The position numbers were made by a program, and so were the translations under genes. From Polyangiaceae bacterium (GTDB taxonomy: Bacteria > Myxococcota > Polyangia > Polyangiales > Polyangiaceae), in NCBI GenBank assembly GCA_025936205.1, contig JAICTU010000212.1, positions 1-14,792 of the forward strand: 14,792 nt of DNA. Direction: 5' to 3'. The notes beneath the pieces were generated by a model. That model worked only from the letters and a program-made list of their open reading frames with translations, had not been told where the DNA came from and did not search any database. Shown here piece by piece: positions 1-6,355 of the stretch. Position 1 is the stretch's first letter. Each line of letters begins with the position of its first letter.

Positions 1-159
1 CTGAGCCCGCGCAGCGGGCGATTTGGGGGGAGCCACCGCCCGCAGCGCGTAGCGCGAGGACGGATGGCGAGGGGGGCATCTATCCCAGAATCAGGCTCAA
101 AAATCGCGCAAGTCGAGACTAGGGTGCCCCGGTGCGCTGTAGAGGCGAGCCCACTCGCT
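1..159. other. Left-edge intergenic stretch with GC-rich inverted repeats
   Basis: No coding region is supported here. Two GC-rich dyads are visible. The first is a perfect 6-bp stem with a 3-base loop at 5-19 (GCCCGC gca GCGGGC). The second is an imperfect one around 36-63, with outer arms CCG/CGG and an inner CGCG-rich core. A further 5-bp stem (GCGAG/CTCGC, loop CCCA) lies at 145-158, just past the stop codon of the minus-strand allophanate hydrolase. None is followed by a clear T-run, so a classical terminator cannot be claimed. The first two could belong to a dispersed intergenic repeat or to the end of a gene left of the window. This is inference. Confidence 0.25.
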
Positions 160-2007
160 CTATGGGTTGTGTGATATGAGAGATGCGAGGTAGGCGCGCC
201 AGCCGCCGAAGTGGGTGATGTCGGTGGCGCCTTCGGTGGCGTGGGCTTCGCAGAGGAAGCCTTTGACCCAGCGTCCGTCTTCGAGTTCGAGGTTGCCGAT
301 GCCGAGGGGGGCGCCCACGGCAGTGACGAATTGGCCGAAGGCGGCGGCGTCGAGTCGGTAGACTTCGAGCTCGATGGCGCCCGCCGGTGTGTTGGTGCGG
401 AGGAGGCCGGGTTTGGCGGGGACGGTGCCGGCGAGGGCGAACAGGCGGTAGCGCGGAGTAGTGCGGGTGCTGAGTTCGAAGCGGGCTCCGAGTTCCGTGA
501 GCTCGCGATGGAGGGGTTGGCCGTGGAGGTGGGCTCCGACGACGGCGAGGGCGATCGATTGGCGGGCGCGGGGGCGCGCTGCGACGGTAAGAGTCGATTT
601 GCGCGGCGCCGCTGCGGCGGCTGCTCGCACAGCAACGCTAGTGGCGCCTACAGTGGGTCGCCAGCTCGCATGCAGCTGCCCGGCGAGTTGCATCTGCGCT
701 CGGTCGGTGAAGGCAGGTCCGAGGAGGGTGACGCCGAAGGGTTGGCGTTCCGCGCGGAAGCCGGTGGGCACAGCGACGCCGCACAGGTCGAGCAGGTTGG
801 TGAAGTTGGTGTAGATGCCGAGCTTCGAGTTGAGTTCGATGGGGTTGTCGGCGATCTGTTGGTGGGTATAGGTGGTGGCAGTGGTGGGGACGACGAGAGT
901 GTCGATGTCGCGCCAGACGGCGTTGGTCTGGTGGGCGAGCTCGCGCAGTCGGTACTGGGCGCGGAAGCCGTCCGCTGCCGTCAGGCGGGCGGCGCCGCGT
1001 ACGATCGAGGCGACGGTCGGGTCGATGCCGGGTTCGTCGCGCGTGACGTACTCGCCGAAGGCGAGCAAACGCTCGGCGAGCCACGGGCCTTGATAGAGGA
1101 GCTCCGCCGCCTGGCGGAAGGGGATGAAGTCGATGGGCACGGGCTGCCCACCGAGCTGTTCGAGGCGGGCAACGGCTTCGCGATAGGCGCGTTCGCTGCC
1201 GCTGTCGCCGAAGAACTCGAGTTGGGACGGGACGCCGAAGCGGAAGCCGGGGACGTCCATCGTGCTGGTGCCCGGCGGAGCCGCGCGCGAGTAGGCGTCC
1301 GCCTTGTCGAAGCCGGCGGCGATCTCGAGCACGCGCCAGCCGTCGGCGACGTTGGCCGCAAAGACCGAGACGCAGTCGAGGCTGCGGCAGGCCGGGACCA
1401 CGCCTCGGGTGCTGAGCCAGCCACGGGTGGGTTTGAAGCCGACGATGTTGTTCAACGCCGCCGGCACGCGGCCAGAGCCGGCCGTGTCCGTACCGAGCGC
1501 GAAGCTGACATGGCCGAGCGCCACCGCCAGCGCGGAGCCGGAGCTGGAGCCACCAGAGATGGAGCCTGGATCGAAGGCGGAGGGGCAGGCTCCGTAGGGG
1601 GAGCGGGTGCCGACCAGGCCGGTGGCGAACTGGTCCAGGTTGGTCTTGCCGAAGGCGATCGCTCCGGCGTCCTGTAGGGCTTTGACGACCGCCGCGGAGG
1701 CCGCGGGCACGCGAGTGTAGCCGGGGCACGCGGCGGTGGTGGGCACGCCTTCGAGGTCGATGTTGTCTTTGACCGCAAATGGCACGCCGTAGAGGGGTTG
1801 GTCGTGGCCGGCCGCGCGCCGTTCGTCGGCCTGGCGCAGTTGCGATTCGATGCGTTCCCAGTCGAGCAGGGTGATCCAGGCGTGGGTGTGCGCCGACTCG
1901 GTGGCTCGCGCGTGCGCCCGGCGCAGGGTGTCGAGCGGGGTGCGCCGACCCGCGGCAAAGTCGTCCTGGAGTGCTTGCAACTGTAGGTCTTCGCTCGAAT
2001 TGGCCAT
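160..2007 (-). CDS. atzF: Allophanate hydrolase (amidase-signature family)
   Basis: A 615-residue enzyme expected to hydrolyse allophanate (urea-1-carboxylate) to ammonia and carbon dioxide, the last step of ATP-dependent urea breakdown and of s-triazine or biuret degradation. The amidase-signature domain spans about residues 10-460. Its Ser-cisSer-Lys triad reads as K80 (in VPFAVKDNID), S154 (in SGGSSSGS) and S178 (in LGTDTAGSGR); the spacing matches other amidase-signature enzymes. Y305 and R313 in YQGPWLAER sit 8 apart, like the substrate-binding Tyr/Arg pair known in allophanate hydrolases. A C-terminal domain (about 480-615) and a total near 600 residues distinguish it from Glu-tRNA amidotransferase subunit A. 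The ATG start has a GGGGAG ribosome site 4 bases upstream. There is no urea carboxylase neighbour. It lies divergent from the Spy-like gene. Confidence 0.92.
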   Translation of the reverse strand: MANSSEDLQLQALQDDFAAGRRTPLDTLRRAHARATESAHTHAWITLLDWERIESQLRQADERRAAGHDQPLYGVPFAVKDNIDLEGVPTTAACPGYTRVPAASAAVVKALQDAGAIAFGKTNLDQFATGLVGTRSPYGACPSAFDPGSISGGSSSGSALAVALGHVSFALGTDTAGSGRVPAALNNIVGFKPTRGWLSTRGVVPACRSLDCVSVFAANVADGWRVLEIAAGFDKADAYSRAAPPGTSTMDVPGFRFGVPSQLEFFGDSGSERAYREAVARLEQLGGQPVPIDFIPFRQAAELLYQGPWLAERLLAFGEYVTRDEPGIDPTVASIVRGAARLTAADGFRAQYRLRELAHQTNAVWRDIDTLVVPTTATTYTHQQIADNPIELNSKLGIYTNFTNLLDLCGVAVPTGFRAERQPFGVTLLGPAFTDRAQMQLAGQLHASWRPTVGATSVAVRAAAAAAPRKSTLTVAARPRARQSIALAVVGAHLHGQPLHRELTELGARFELSTRTTPRYRLFALAGTVPAKPGLLRTNTPAGAIELEVYRLDAAAFGQFVTAVGAPLGIGNLELEDGRWVKGFLCEAHATEGATDITHFGGWRAYLASLISHNP

Positions 2008-2093
2008 CGCTCTCCCCTCGCCTGTACCCGAGGCCGTGGGGAGCCGTCAAAGGCCGCCGCTGCGGCGCACGCGATTCGGCAGCGCACGATGGC

Positions 2094-2122
2094 TTGACAG
2101 TTTCAGGCGTGAGACTTAGTTC
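2094..2122 (+). promoter_or_regulatory. Possible promoter ahead of the Spy-like gene
   Basis: A perfect TTGACA box lies at 2094-2099 in the 192-base divergent region 2008-2199. Seventeen bases on is TAGTTC (2117-2122), a poor match to TATAAT. The -35 box is seen directly. The promoter call is weak because the -10 is degenerate; an alternative sigma factor or chance are both possible. Nothing else in 2008-2199 is convincing beyond a 5-bp GC hairpin at 2053-2066. Confidence 0.25.
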
Positions 2123-2199
2123 ACATTCGTGCGTGGCATATCGCCCGCACCACCAATCCCGCCAGGTGCGACAGCCCTGGCAGAAGGAAGAATAGAAAA

Positions 2200-2793
2200 A
2201 TGCACCCAGGGTTTTGGGGTTACTGGCAGCGCCATGCCGCGGCACATCGCGGTTGGCACGGGCATGGTCATGGGCATGGTCATGGTCACGGAGATCACGG
2301 CCATGGAGGTCCGGGCGGTCCCGGGGAAAACTGGGATGAACACGTCGCGCAGCACGCAGAGGCGCACGGTTGCGGGCCCGGTGCGTGCGGAAGCCGCGGT
2401 TTCGGCCGGCGCGGGCGCCCGGAGTGGTTCGCTTCGCCCGTGGATGAGGGCGGCGGGTTCGGCGTGCGCCGGCCGCTGCGCTTTCTCGCTCACAAGCTGG
2501 AGTTGAATGACGAGCAGGTCGCTCAGCTCGCCACCGTGCTCAGCGCACTGAAGACGGAGCGCGCGCAAGCGGAGGTGGATCAGCGGCGCCGGACCACGGC
2601 CCTCGCCGCCGCCTTCGAGGGCGCAGAGTTCGATGGCGGCAAGGTGGATGCAGCGGAGGAAGAGCAGGCGCGCAGCGCCGAGCGGCTGCGCCAGAACGTG
2701 AAGAATGCGCTGAGCCAGATCCATGCGCTGCTCGATGAGCCGCAGCGCAAGAAGTTCGCGTATCTGCTGCGCACGGGGGTGCTCTCGGTGTGA
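2200..2793 (+). CDS. His-rich Spy/CpxP-like (heavy-metal sensor type) protein
   Basis: A 197-residue protein. The N-terminal part carries a His-Gly run (eight His between residues 20 and 35), more His at 12, 16, 48, 52 and 56, and two Cys (C58, C62) in HGCGPGAC: a likely metal-binding segment. The C-terminal part (about 92-190) is charged and helical. It contains LNDEQVAQL, resembling the LTxxQ motif of Spy/CpxP/ZraP proteins, then a Glu/Arg-rich coiled-coil-like stretch. No signal peptide or membrane segment is visible, which is odd because the known family is periplasmic. The ATG start has AGAAGGAAG at 2182-2190, nine bases upstream. The stop overlaps the start of the protease gene (GTGA), implying coupled translation. 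Family assignment is moderate. A role in metal or envelope stress is inference. Confidence 0.65.
   Translation: MHPGFWGYWQRHAAAHRGWHGHGHGHGHGHGDHGHGGPGGPGENWDEHVAQHAEAHGCGPGACGSRGFGRRGRPEWFASPVDEGGGFGVRRPLRFLAHKLELNDEQVAQLATVLSALKTERAQAEVDQRRRTTALAAAFEGAEFDGGKVDAAEEEQARSAERLRQNVKNALSQIHALLDEPQRKKFAYLLRTGVLSV
2257..2292 (+). repeat. Six-unit hexanucleotide repeat encoding His-Gly pairs
   Basis: Six tandem copies of CAYGGN in the reading frame encode (His-Gly)x6 inside the Spy-like protein. The units vary at the third codon positions (CAC/CAT, GGG/GGT/GGA). A 6-base unit allows length change without a frameshift. Its His density fits metal binding. Confidence 0.7.
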
Positions 2794-3851
2794 CCCCGAG
2801 CAGCGCGGGTACGCTGGCTGCGCTGGAGATCCTGGCAGCAGACAGCGAGGCCTCTTCGTCCGGAAGCGCGTCGTCGGAAGTGTGGTCTTTCGGGGCCGGC
2901 CCCGACGACGCGGCGCTGCTCGACTCCTACTCCCGCACCGTGACCCGGGCCGCCGAGCGCGTCGGCCCGGCCACGGTGAAGGTGGACGTCGGCGGCAAGT
3001 CCGAGCACGGTGGCGCCGAGCGCCGGGGCAGCGGCTCCGGTTTCATCTTCACGCCCGACGGGCTGATCCTGACGAACAGTCACGTCGTGCACGGGGCGCG
3101 GCAGATCGATGTCTCGTTGCCCAGCGGCGAGCATCAGCGCGCGCGCATCGTGGGCGAGGATCCGCACACCGATCTGGCGGTGTTGAGCATGGCCGGTCCG
3201 GAGCTGCCGCACGCGAGCTTCGGCGAGTCGAAGCGTCTGAAGGCCGGCAGCATCGCGATCGCGATCGGCAATCCCTTCGGCTTCTCCTGGACGGTCACGG
3301 CGGGCGTGGTGAGCGCCGTCGGTCGCTCGCTGCGCACGGAGTCGGGCCGGCTCGTGGACGAGGTGATCCAGACGGACGCGGCGCTCAATCCCGGTAACTC
3401 GGGGGGCCCGCTGGTCGGCTCCGACGCTCGCGTGATCGGCGTGAACACCGCGACGTTCTTGCGCTCGCAAGGCATCTGCTTCGCGATCGCCATCGACACG
3501 GCCAAGTGGATCGCGATGAAGCTGCTGCGCGACGGCGTGGTGCGGCGCGGTTTTCTGGGCCTGGGAGCGCAGACGGCGCCGCTGCCGCCGCGGCTCGCGC
3601 GACAGCTGGGGCTGACGCAGGAGAGCGCGGCCTTTGTCACCCTGCTCGAGGCGCAGGGCCCCGCCGCGCGCGCCGGGCTGCGCGAGGGAGATCTGATCCT
3701 GGAGTTCGGCGGGCGACCCATCCTGGGCGTGGATGATCTGCATCGCGTGCTCAGCGACGAGGCGCAGGGACGCAGGCTGCCGATGCGCGTGCTGCGCCAC
3801 ACGCGGCTGGAGACGCTGGAGGTGACTCCGGGCCAGCCTCAGGCGCGCTAG
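2790..3851 (+). CDS. HtrA-like trypsin-family serine protease with PDZ domain
   Basis: A 353-residue S1C-type protease. The protease domain (about 55-245) carries the full triad: H98 in TNSHVV, D128 in HTDLAVL and S204 in NPGNSGGPL. One PDZ domain follows (about 253-345), with GFLGLGAQ and the GPAARAGLREGDLIL carrier loop. DegP-family members normally degrade or refold damaged envelope proteins. This one starts with about 50 low-complexity Ala/Ser residues and shows no hydrophobic signal or anchor, so its location is uncertain. The start is GTG, overlapping the upstream stop by 4 bases. It is shorter than two-PDZ DegP and resembles one-PDZ DegS-like proteins, but lacks their membrane anchor. 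Its stop codon abuts the stop of the convergent kinase gene with no gap. Confidence 0.9.
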   Translation: MTPSSAGTLAALEILAADSEASSSGSASSEVWSFGAGPDDAALLDSYSRTVTRAAERVGPATVKVDVGGKSEHGGAERRGSGSGFIFTPDGLILTNSHVVHGARQIDVSLPSGEHQRARIVGEDPHTDLAVLSMAGPELPHASFGESKRLKAGSIAIAIGNPFGFSWTVTAGVVSAVGRSLRTESGRLVDEVIQTDAALNPGNSGGPLVGSDARVIGVNTATFLRSQGICFAIAIDTAKWIAMKLLRDGVVRRGFLGLGAQTAPLPPRLARQLGLTQESAAFVTLLEAQGPAARAGLREGDLILEFGGRPILGVDDLHRVLSDEAQGRRLPMRVLRHTRLETLEVTPGQPQAR

Positions 3852-5168
3852 TTACTGGTGCGCAGCCGCAGGAGCGACGGCGCGGGAACGTGTGCTCTCC
3901 GCGCCGGCATGTTCCGGCAGCCAGATGCGGAAGCACGCGCCGCCACCGAGGCTCGGCTCGCAGGTGAGCCGCCCCTGGTGGCGCCGAACGATCACGTCAT
4001 AGCCGACGGCGAGGCCCTGTCCGGTGCCGCCGCCCACGCGCTTGGTGGTGAAGAAGGGATCGAAGATCTGGTCGAGGATCGCCGGATCGACGCCGGGGCC
4101 GTCATCGCGGACCAGGATCTCGACTCCGGAGCCAGACCGGCACGAGCGGATCTGGATCTGCCCGCGGCGCGCTTCATCCGCCGCGCGCTCCTGCCCCGTG
4201 GGTCCTGCGCTGAAGTCTCCGCGTACGGCTTCGACGGCGTTGTACAGCAGGTGCAGGATGACCTGGTTCAGCTCGGCGACGTAGCACGGGATCACCGGCA
4301 AATCGGGCTGCAGATCGAGCTCGACCTGCGCGCTCTCCTGCCAGAAGCCGCGCGAGACGCCGACCGCGTTCCGGATCGCGTCGTTCACGTTGCTCGGCAA
4401 GCGCTCCTCCCGCGAGCCGTCTCCCGTGAACGCCTTGAGCTCCGTGATCAAGGTGGCGATGCGTTCCACGTTGGACAGGCTCTGCACCGTCGCCTCGGGC
4501 GCCTGGGAGAGTACGAAGTCGAGCCGGTGCTTGCGCCAGCCGGCGCGCAGCTTGGCCGCGGTCTCGTCAGGCAGGGCGCCTTCGCCTGCCGCCCACTCCG
4601 TGAGCGGGCCGAGCAGTGTCTTCAGGCTCGCGACGCTGCGCTGCAGGAAGTGCAGGTTGTCGGACACAATCTGCGCCGGTGTGTTGATCTCGTGCGCCAA
4701 CCCAGCTGCGAGCCTGCCCACCGTCTGCAGCTTGCTCGCTTGCAGCAGGCTCTCGCGCGCAGCCAGGTTCTGCTGGATGGCGGTCTTCAGGGCGAGCTGC
4801 GCCTTGACCCGCGCGAGCAGCTCTTCGCGGTGTGTCGGTTTGGTCAGATAATCGTTTGCGCCGAAACGAAAGGCGTCCACCTTGTCGCTCACCGATTTGT
4901 TTCCGGTCAGCACCAGCACGGGCAGCTCCAGCGCAGACCAGCGGCGGCGTAGCATCTTCAGCGCCTGGAGGCCGTCGAGCACCGGCATGTGCTGGTCGCA
5001 GATCAGCAGGTCGGGCACCGTCTGCTCGATGAAGCTGAGCACTTCCGCGCCATTTTCCACCAGGCTCACGCGCAGATTGCCCTCGCGTTCCAGGGTCTTG
5101 GCGAGCACGTCGCGGATCGGCTGGGAGTCGTCCGCGATCAAGACGTGGTGGAAGATGGTCGAATCCAT
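3852..5168 (-). CDS. Receiver-histidine kinase, HEINTP type
   Basis: A 438-residue cytoplasmic signalling protein with no membrane segment. The N-terminal receiver (about 7-125) is intact: acidic pair D13/D14, phospho-acceptor D58 in LLICDQHMP, T88 and K110. The transmitter follows: H159 in GLAHEINTPAQ, N-box N310 in LLYNAVEA, G1 D355 in RDDGPGVD, F-box DPFFTTK and G2 box GTGQGLA. The His to N-box distance is 151 residues, clearly longer than in ordinary HisKA kinases (about 105-120). The conserved block AP(x)ATVQS...LITELKAF (about 223-247) lies in that extra length. The ATG at 5168 is the only start in frame before an upstream stop; no good ribosome site precedes it. The Ala-rich tail (420-438) is unassigned. 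It is divergent from the kinase-HDOD operon and probably works with it (inference). A receiver N-terminal to a kinase often takes phosphate from another kinase. Confidence 0.9.
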   Translation of the reverse strand: MDSTIFHHVLIADDSQPIRDVLAKTLEREGNLRVSLVENGAEVLSFIEQTVPDLLICDQHMPVLDGLQALKMLRRRWSALELPVLVLTGNKSVSDKVDAFRFGANDYLTKPTHREELLARVKAQLALKTAIQQNLAARESLLQASKLQTVGRLAAGLAHEINTPAQIVSDNLHFLQRSVASLKTLLGPLTEWAAGEGALPDETAAKLRAGWRKHRLDFVLSQAPEATVQSLSNVERIATLITELKAFTGDGSREERLPSNVNDAIRNAVGVSRGFWQESAQVELDLQPDLPVIPCYVAELNQVILHLLYNAVEAVRGDFSAGPTGQERAADEARRGQIQIRSCRSGSGVEILVRDDGPGVDPAILDQIFDPFFTTKRVGGGTGQGLAVGYDVIVRRHQGRLTCEPSLGGGACFRIWLPEHAGAESTRSRAVAPAAAHQ

Positions 5169-5193
5169 GACAGCAAGCGGCCCGCGATCGGGG

Positions 5194-5206
5194 GCAAACT
5201 GTTTGC
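5194..5206. promoter_or_regulatory. Perfect 13-bp palindrome, possible operator
   Basis: GCAAAC-T-GTTTGC is a perfect inverted repeat with one central base. It lies 26 bases upstream of the minus-strand kinase start, inside the 278-base divergent region 5169-5446. Its AT-rich centre stands out in GC-rich DNA, and its position suits a regulator of one or both divergent units. No binding protein can be named, and nothing in the window encodes a DNA-binding regulator. Confidence 0.35.
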
Positions 5207-5402
5207 ACGACCGCCACCCCGCCCGTCATAATCGCCCCACCCTCCAGGGAGCACTGCAGGAGCCCAACGCACCTACCTCGGCGCAGGATCTGAGATTGTA
5301 GGGTGCAGCAGGCGGTCATCAGCTCATTTCAATTGTCCAGGCCGCTCTACGGTCGAGCTGGCTCCGGCCGTTTTGCGCTGGAGTAGGCAAAGCGACCTAC
5401 CC

Positions 5403-5423
5403 GCTGGCGCCAAAAGCGCCGGC
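5403..5423 (+). promoter_or_regulatory. Stable leader hairpin ahead of the kinase operon
   Basis: GCTGGCGC (5403-5410) pairs with GCGCCGGC (5416-5423) in an 8-bp stem with one G-U pair and a CAAAA loop. It ends 8 bases before the purine-rich ribosome site at 5432-5439. No T-run follows, so it is not a terminator. It could protect the mRNA 5' end or tune ribosome access. The structure is seen; the role is inference. Confidence 0.4.
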
Positions 5424-5431
5424 TGCGAAGC

Positions 5432-5449
5432 GGAGGGGGCAAGAGATTG
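5432..5449 (+). promoter_or_regulatory. Strong ribosome site setting a TTG start
   Basis: GGAGGGGG at 5432-5439 is followed 7 bases later by TTG at 5447-5449. The frame upstream closes at a TAG (5384-5386) with no better start in between, so this ribosome site decides the start of the sensor-less kinase. Confidence 0.6.
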
Positions 5450-6355
5450 GGGGCCATTACCGAACCACGAGCGAGCAGAGAGGTCGAACTCGACGCCCGC
5501 TTTCGAGCCCTGGAGCGCGAGCTTCAGCTCGCTCAGCAGCTCGCCGGCATCGGCCAGCTCGCCGCGGGCGTTGCCCATGAAATCAATACGCCCATGCAGT
5601 ACATCGGCGACAACACCAGCTTCCTGCACGTGACGGTCAAGCGCCTGCTGGACCTGGCGAGTTCGTTCGAGCGCCTGCTCGAGAGCTGCCGCGCCGGCGG
5701 CCCCGCTCCGGGTGAGCTGGATCGCTGCGAGCAGGAGCTCGCGAAGAGCCGGCTCTCGTTCCTGCGCGAGCAAGCGCCGCTGGCCATCGAGCAGAGCAGC
5801 TCCGGAATCGATCAGGTGCGCGCGATCGTGCAGGCGCTGAAGGAGTTCTCGCATCCGGAAAGCGACGAAGCCCAGGAGATGGATCTCAATCACCTGGTGC
5901 GCACGGCGAGCACGGTGACGCGCAATTCCTGGCGCTACCACGCGGAGCTGGCGCTGGAGCTGTGCGAGGACCTGCCGCCTGTGCGAGGCTATCCGCAGGC
6001 CTTCGGCCAGGTGCTGATCAACCTGATCGTCAACGCCGCCGATGCCATCGAGGCGCGCTGGGCCGCGCCGCAGAACGGTCAACTCGGCAAGCTCACGATC
6101 CGCACGCGCCTCCTGCCCGACTGTGTGGAGCTGCAAGTCGAGGACAACGGCAGCGGCATTCCCGAGTCGATCCGGCAAAAGGTGATGGATCCGTTCTTCA
6201 CCACCAAGGGCGTCGGCAAGGGCACCGGCCAGGGCTTGCCGCTCGCACAGGCCACGATCGTGGAGAAGCACGGCGGGAAATTCTTCTTCAGCAGCCAGGT
6301 CGGCTGCGGCACCACGTTCTTCATCCAGGTTCCGAAGGCGGAGGAGCCCGTATGA
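5447..6355 (+). CDS. Sensor-less soluble histidine kinase, HEINTP type
   Basis: A 302-residue protein consisting almost entirely of a transmitter. There are about 30 helical residues, then H44 in GVAHEINTPMQYIGDN, a conserved block APLAIEQSSSGIDQV...ALKEFSHP (110-137), N-box N196 in NLIVNAADAIE, G1 D233 in EDNGSGIP, DPFFTTK (248-254) and GTGQGL (259-264). All kinase motifs are intact. No input domain, membrane segment or receiver is present, so the signal must come through partner proteins. The His-to-Asn distance is 152 residues, as in its two paralogues here. The start is TTG with a strong ribosome site. The stop overlaps the start of the receiver-HDOD gene (ATGA), so the two are surely co-translated and likely cognate. 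First gene of a probable four-gene operon. Confidence 0.9.
   Translation: MGAITEPRASREVELDARFRALERELQLAQQLAGIGQLAAGVAHEINTPMQYIGDNTSFLHVTVKRLLDLASSFERLLESCRAGGPAPGELDRCEQELAKSRLSFLREQAPLAIEQSSSGIDQVRAIVQALKEFSHPESDEAQEMDLNHLVRTASTVTRNSWRYHAELALELCEDLPPVRGYPQAFGQVLINLIVNAADAIEARWAAPQNGQLGKLTIRTRLLPDCVELQVEDNGSGIPESIRQKVMDPFFTTKGVGKGTGQGLPLAQATIVEKHGGKFFFSSQVGCGTTFFIQVPKAEEPV

Noticed and set aside
211..1677. Long plus-strand open frame (488 codons) opposite the allophanate hydrolase
   Set aside because: It is Gly/Ala/Glu-rich with no recognisable domain, and it mirrors a well-supported enzyme gene. High GC makes long antisense frames common.
638..2245. Second long minus-strand frame (535 codons) overlapping the allophanate hydrolase
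   Set aside because: It is Arg/Pro-rich and low in hydrophobic order, typical of a shifted frame over a real gene; no motif and no ribosome site fit.
2257..2307. Short tandem repeats as a CRISPR-like array
   Set aside because: The units are 6 bases, contiguous and in the reading frame, with no spacers.
2580..3800. Minus-strand frame of 406 codons over the Spy-like and protease genes
   Set aside because: It has a composition typical of a shadow frame (Arg/Ala/His-rich) and covers parts of two real genes with full catalytic motifs on the plus strand.
5962..6351. Upstream extension of the receiver-HDOD frame
   Set aside because: It lies inside the sensor-less kinase gene. The product there is Arg/Gly-rich, and the receiver starts right after the ATG at 6352.
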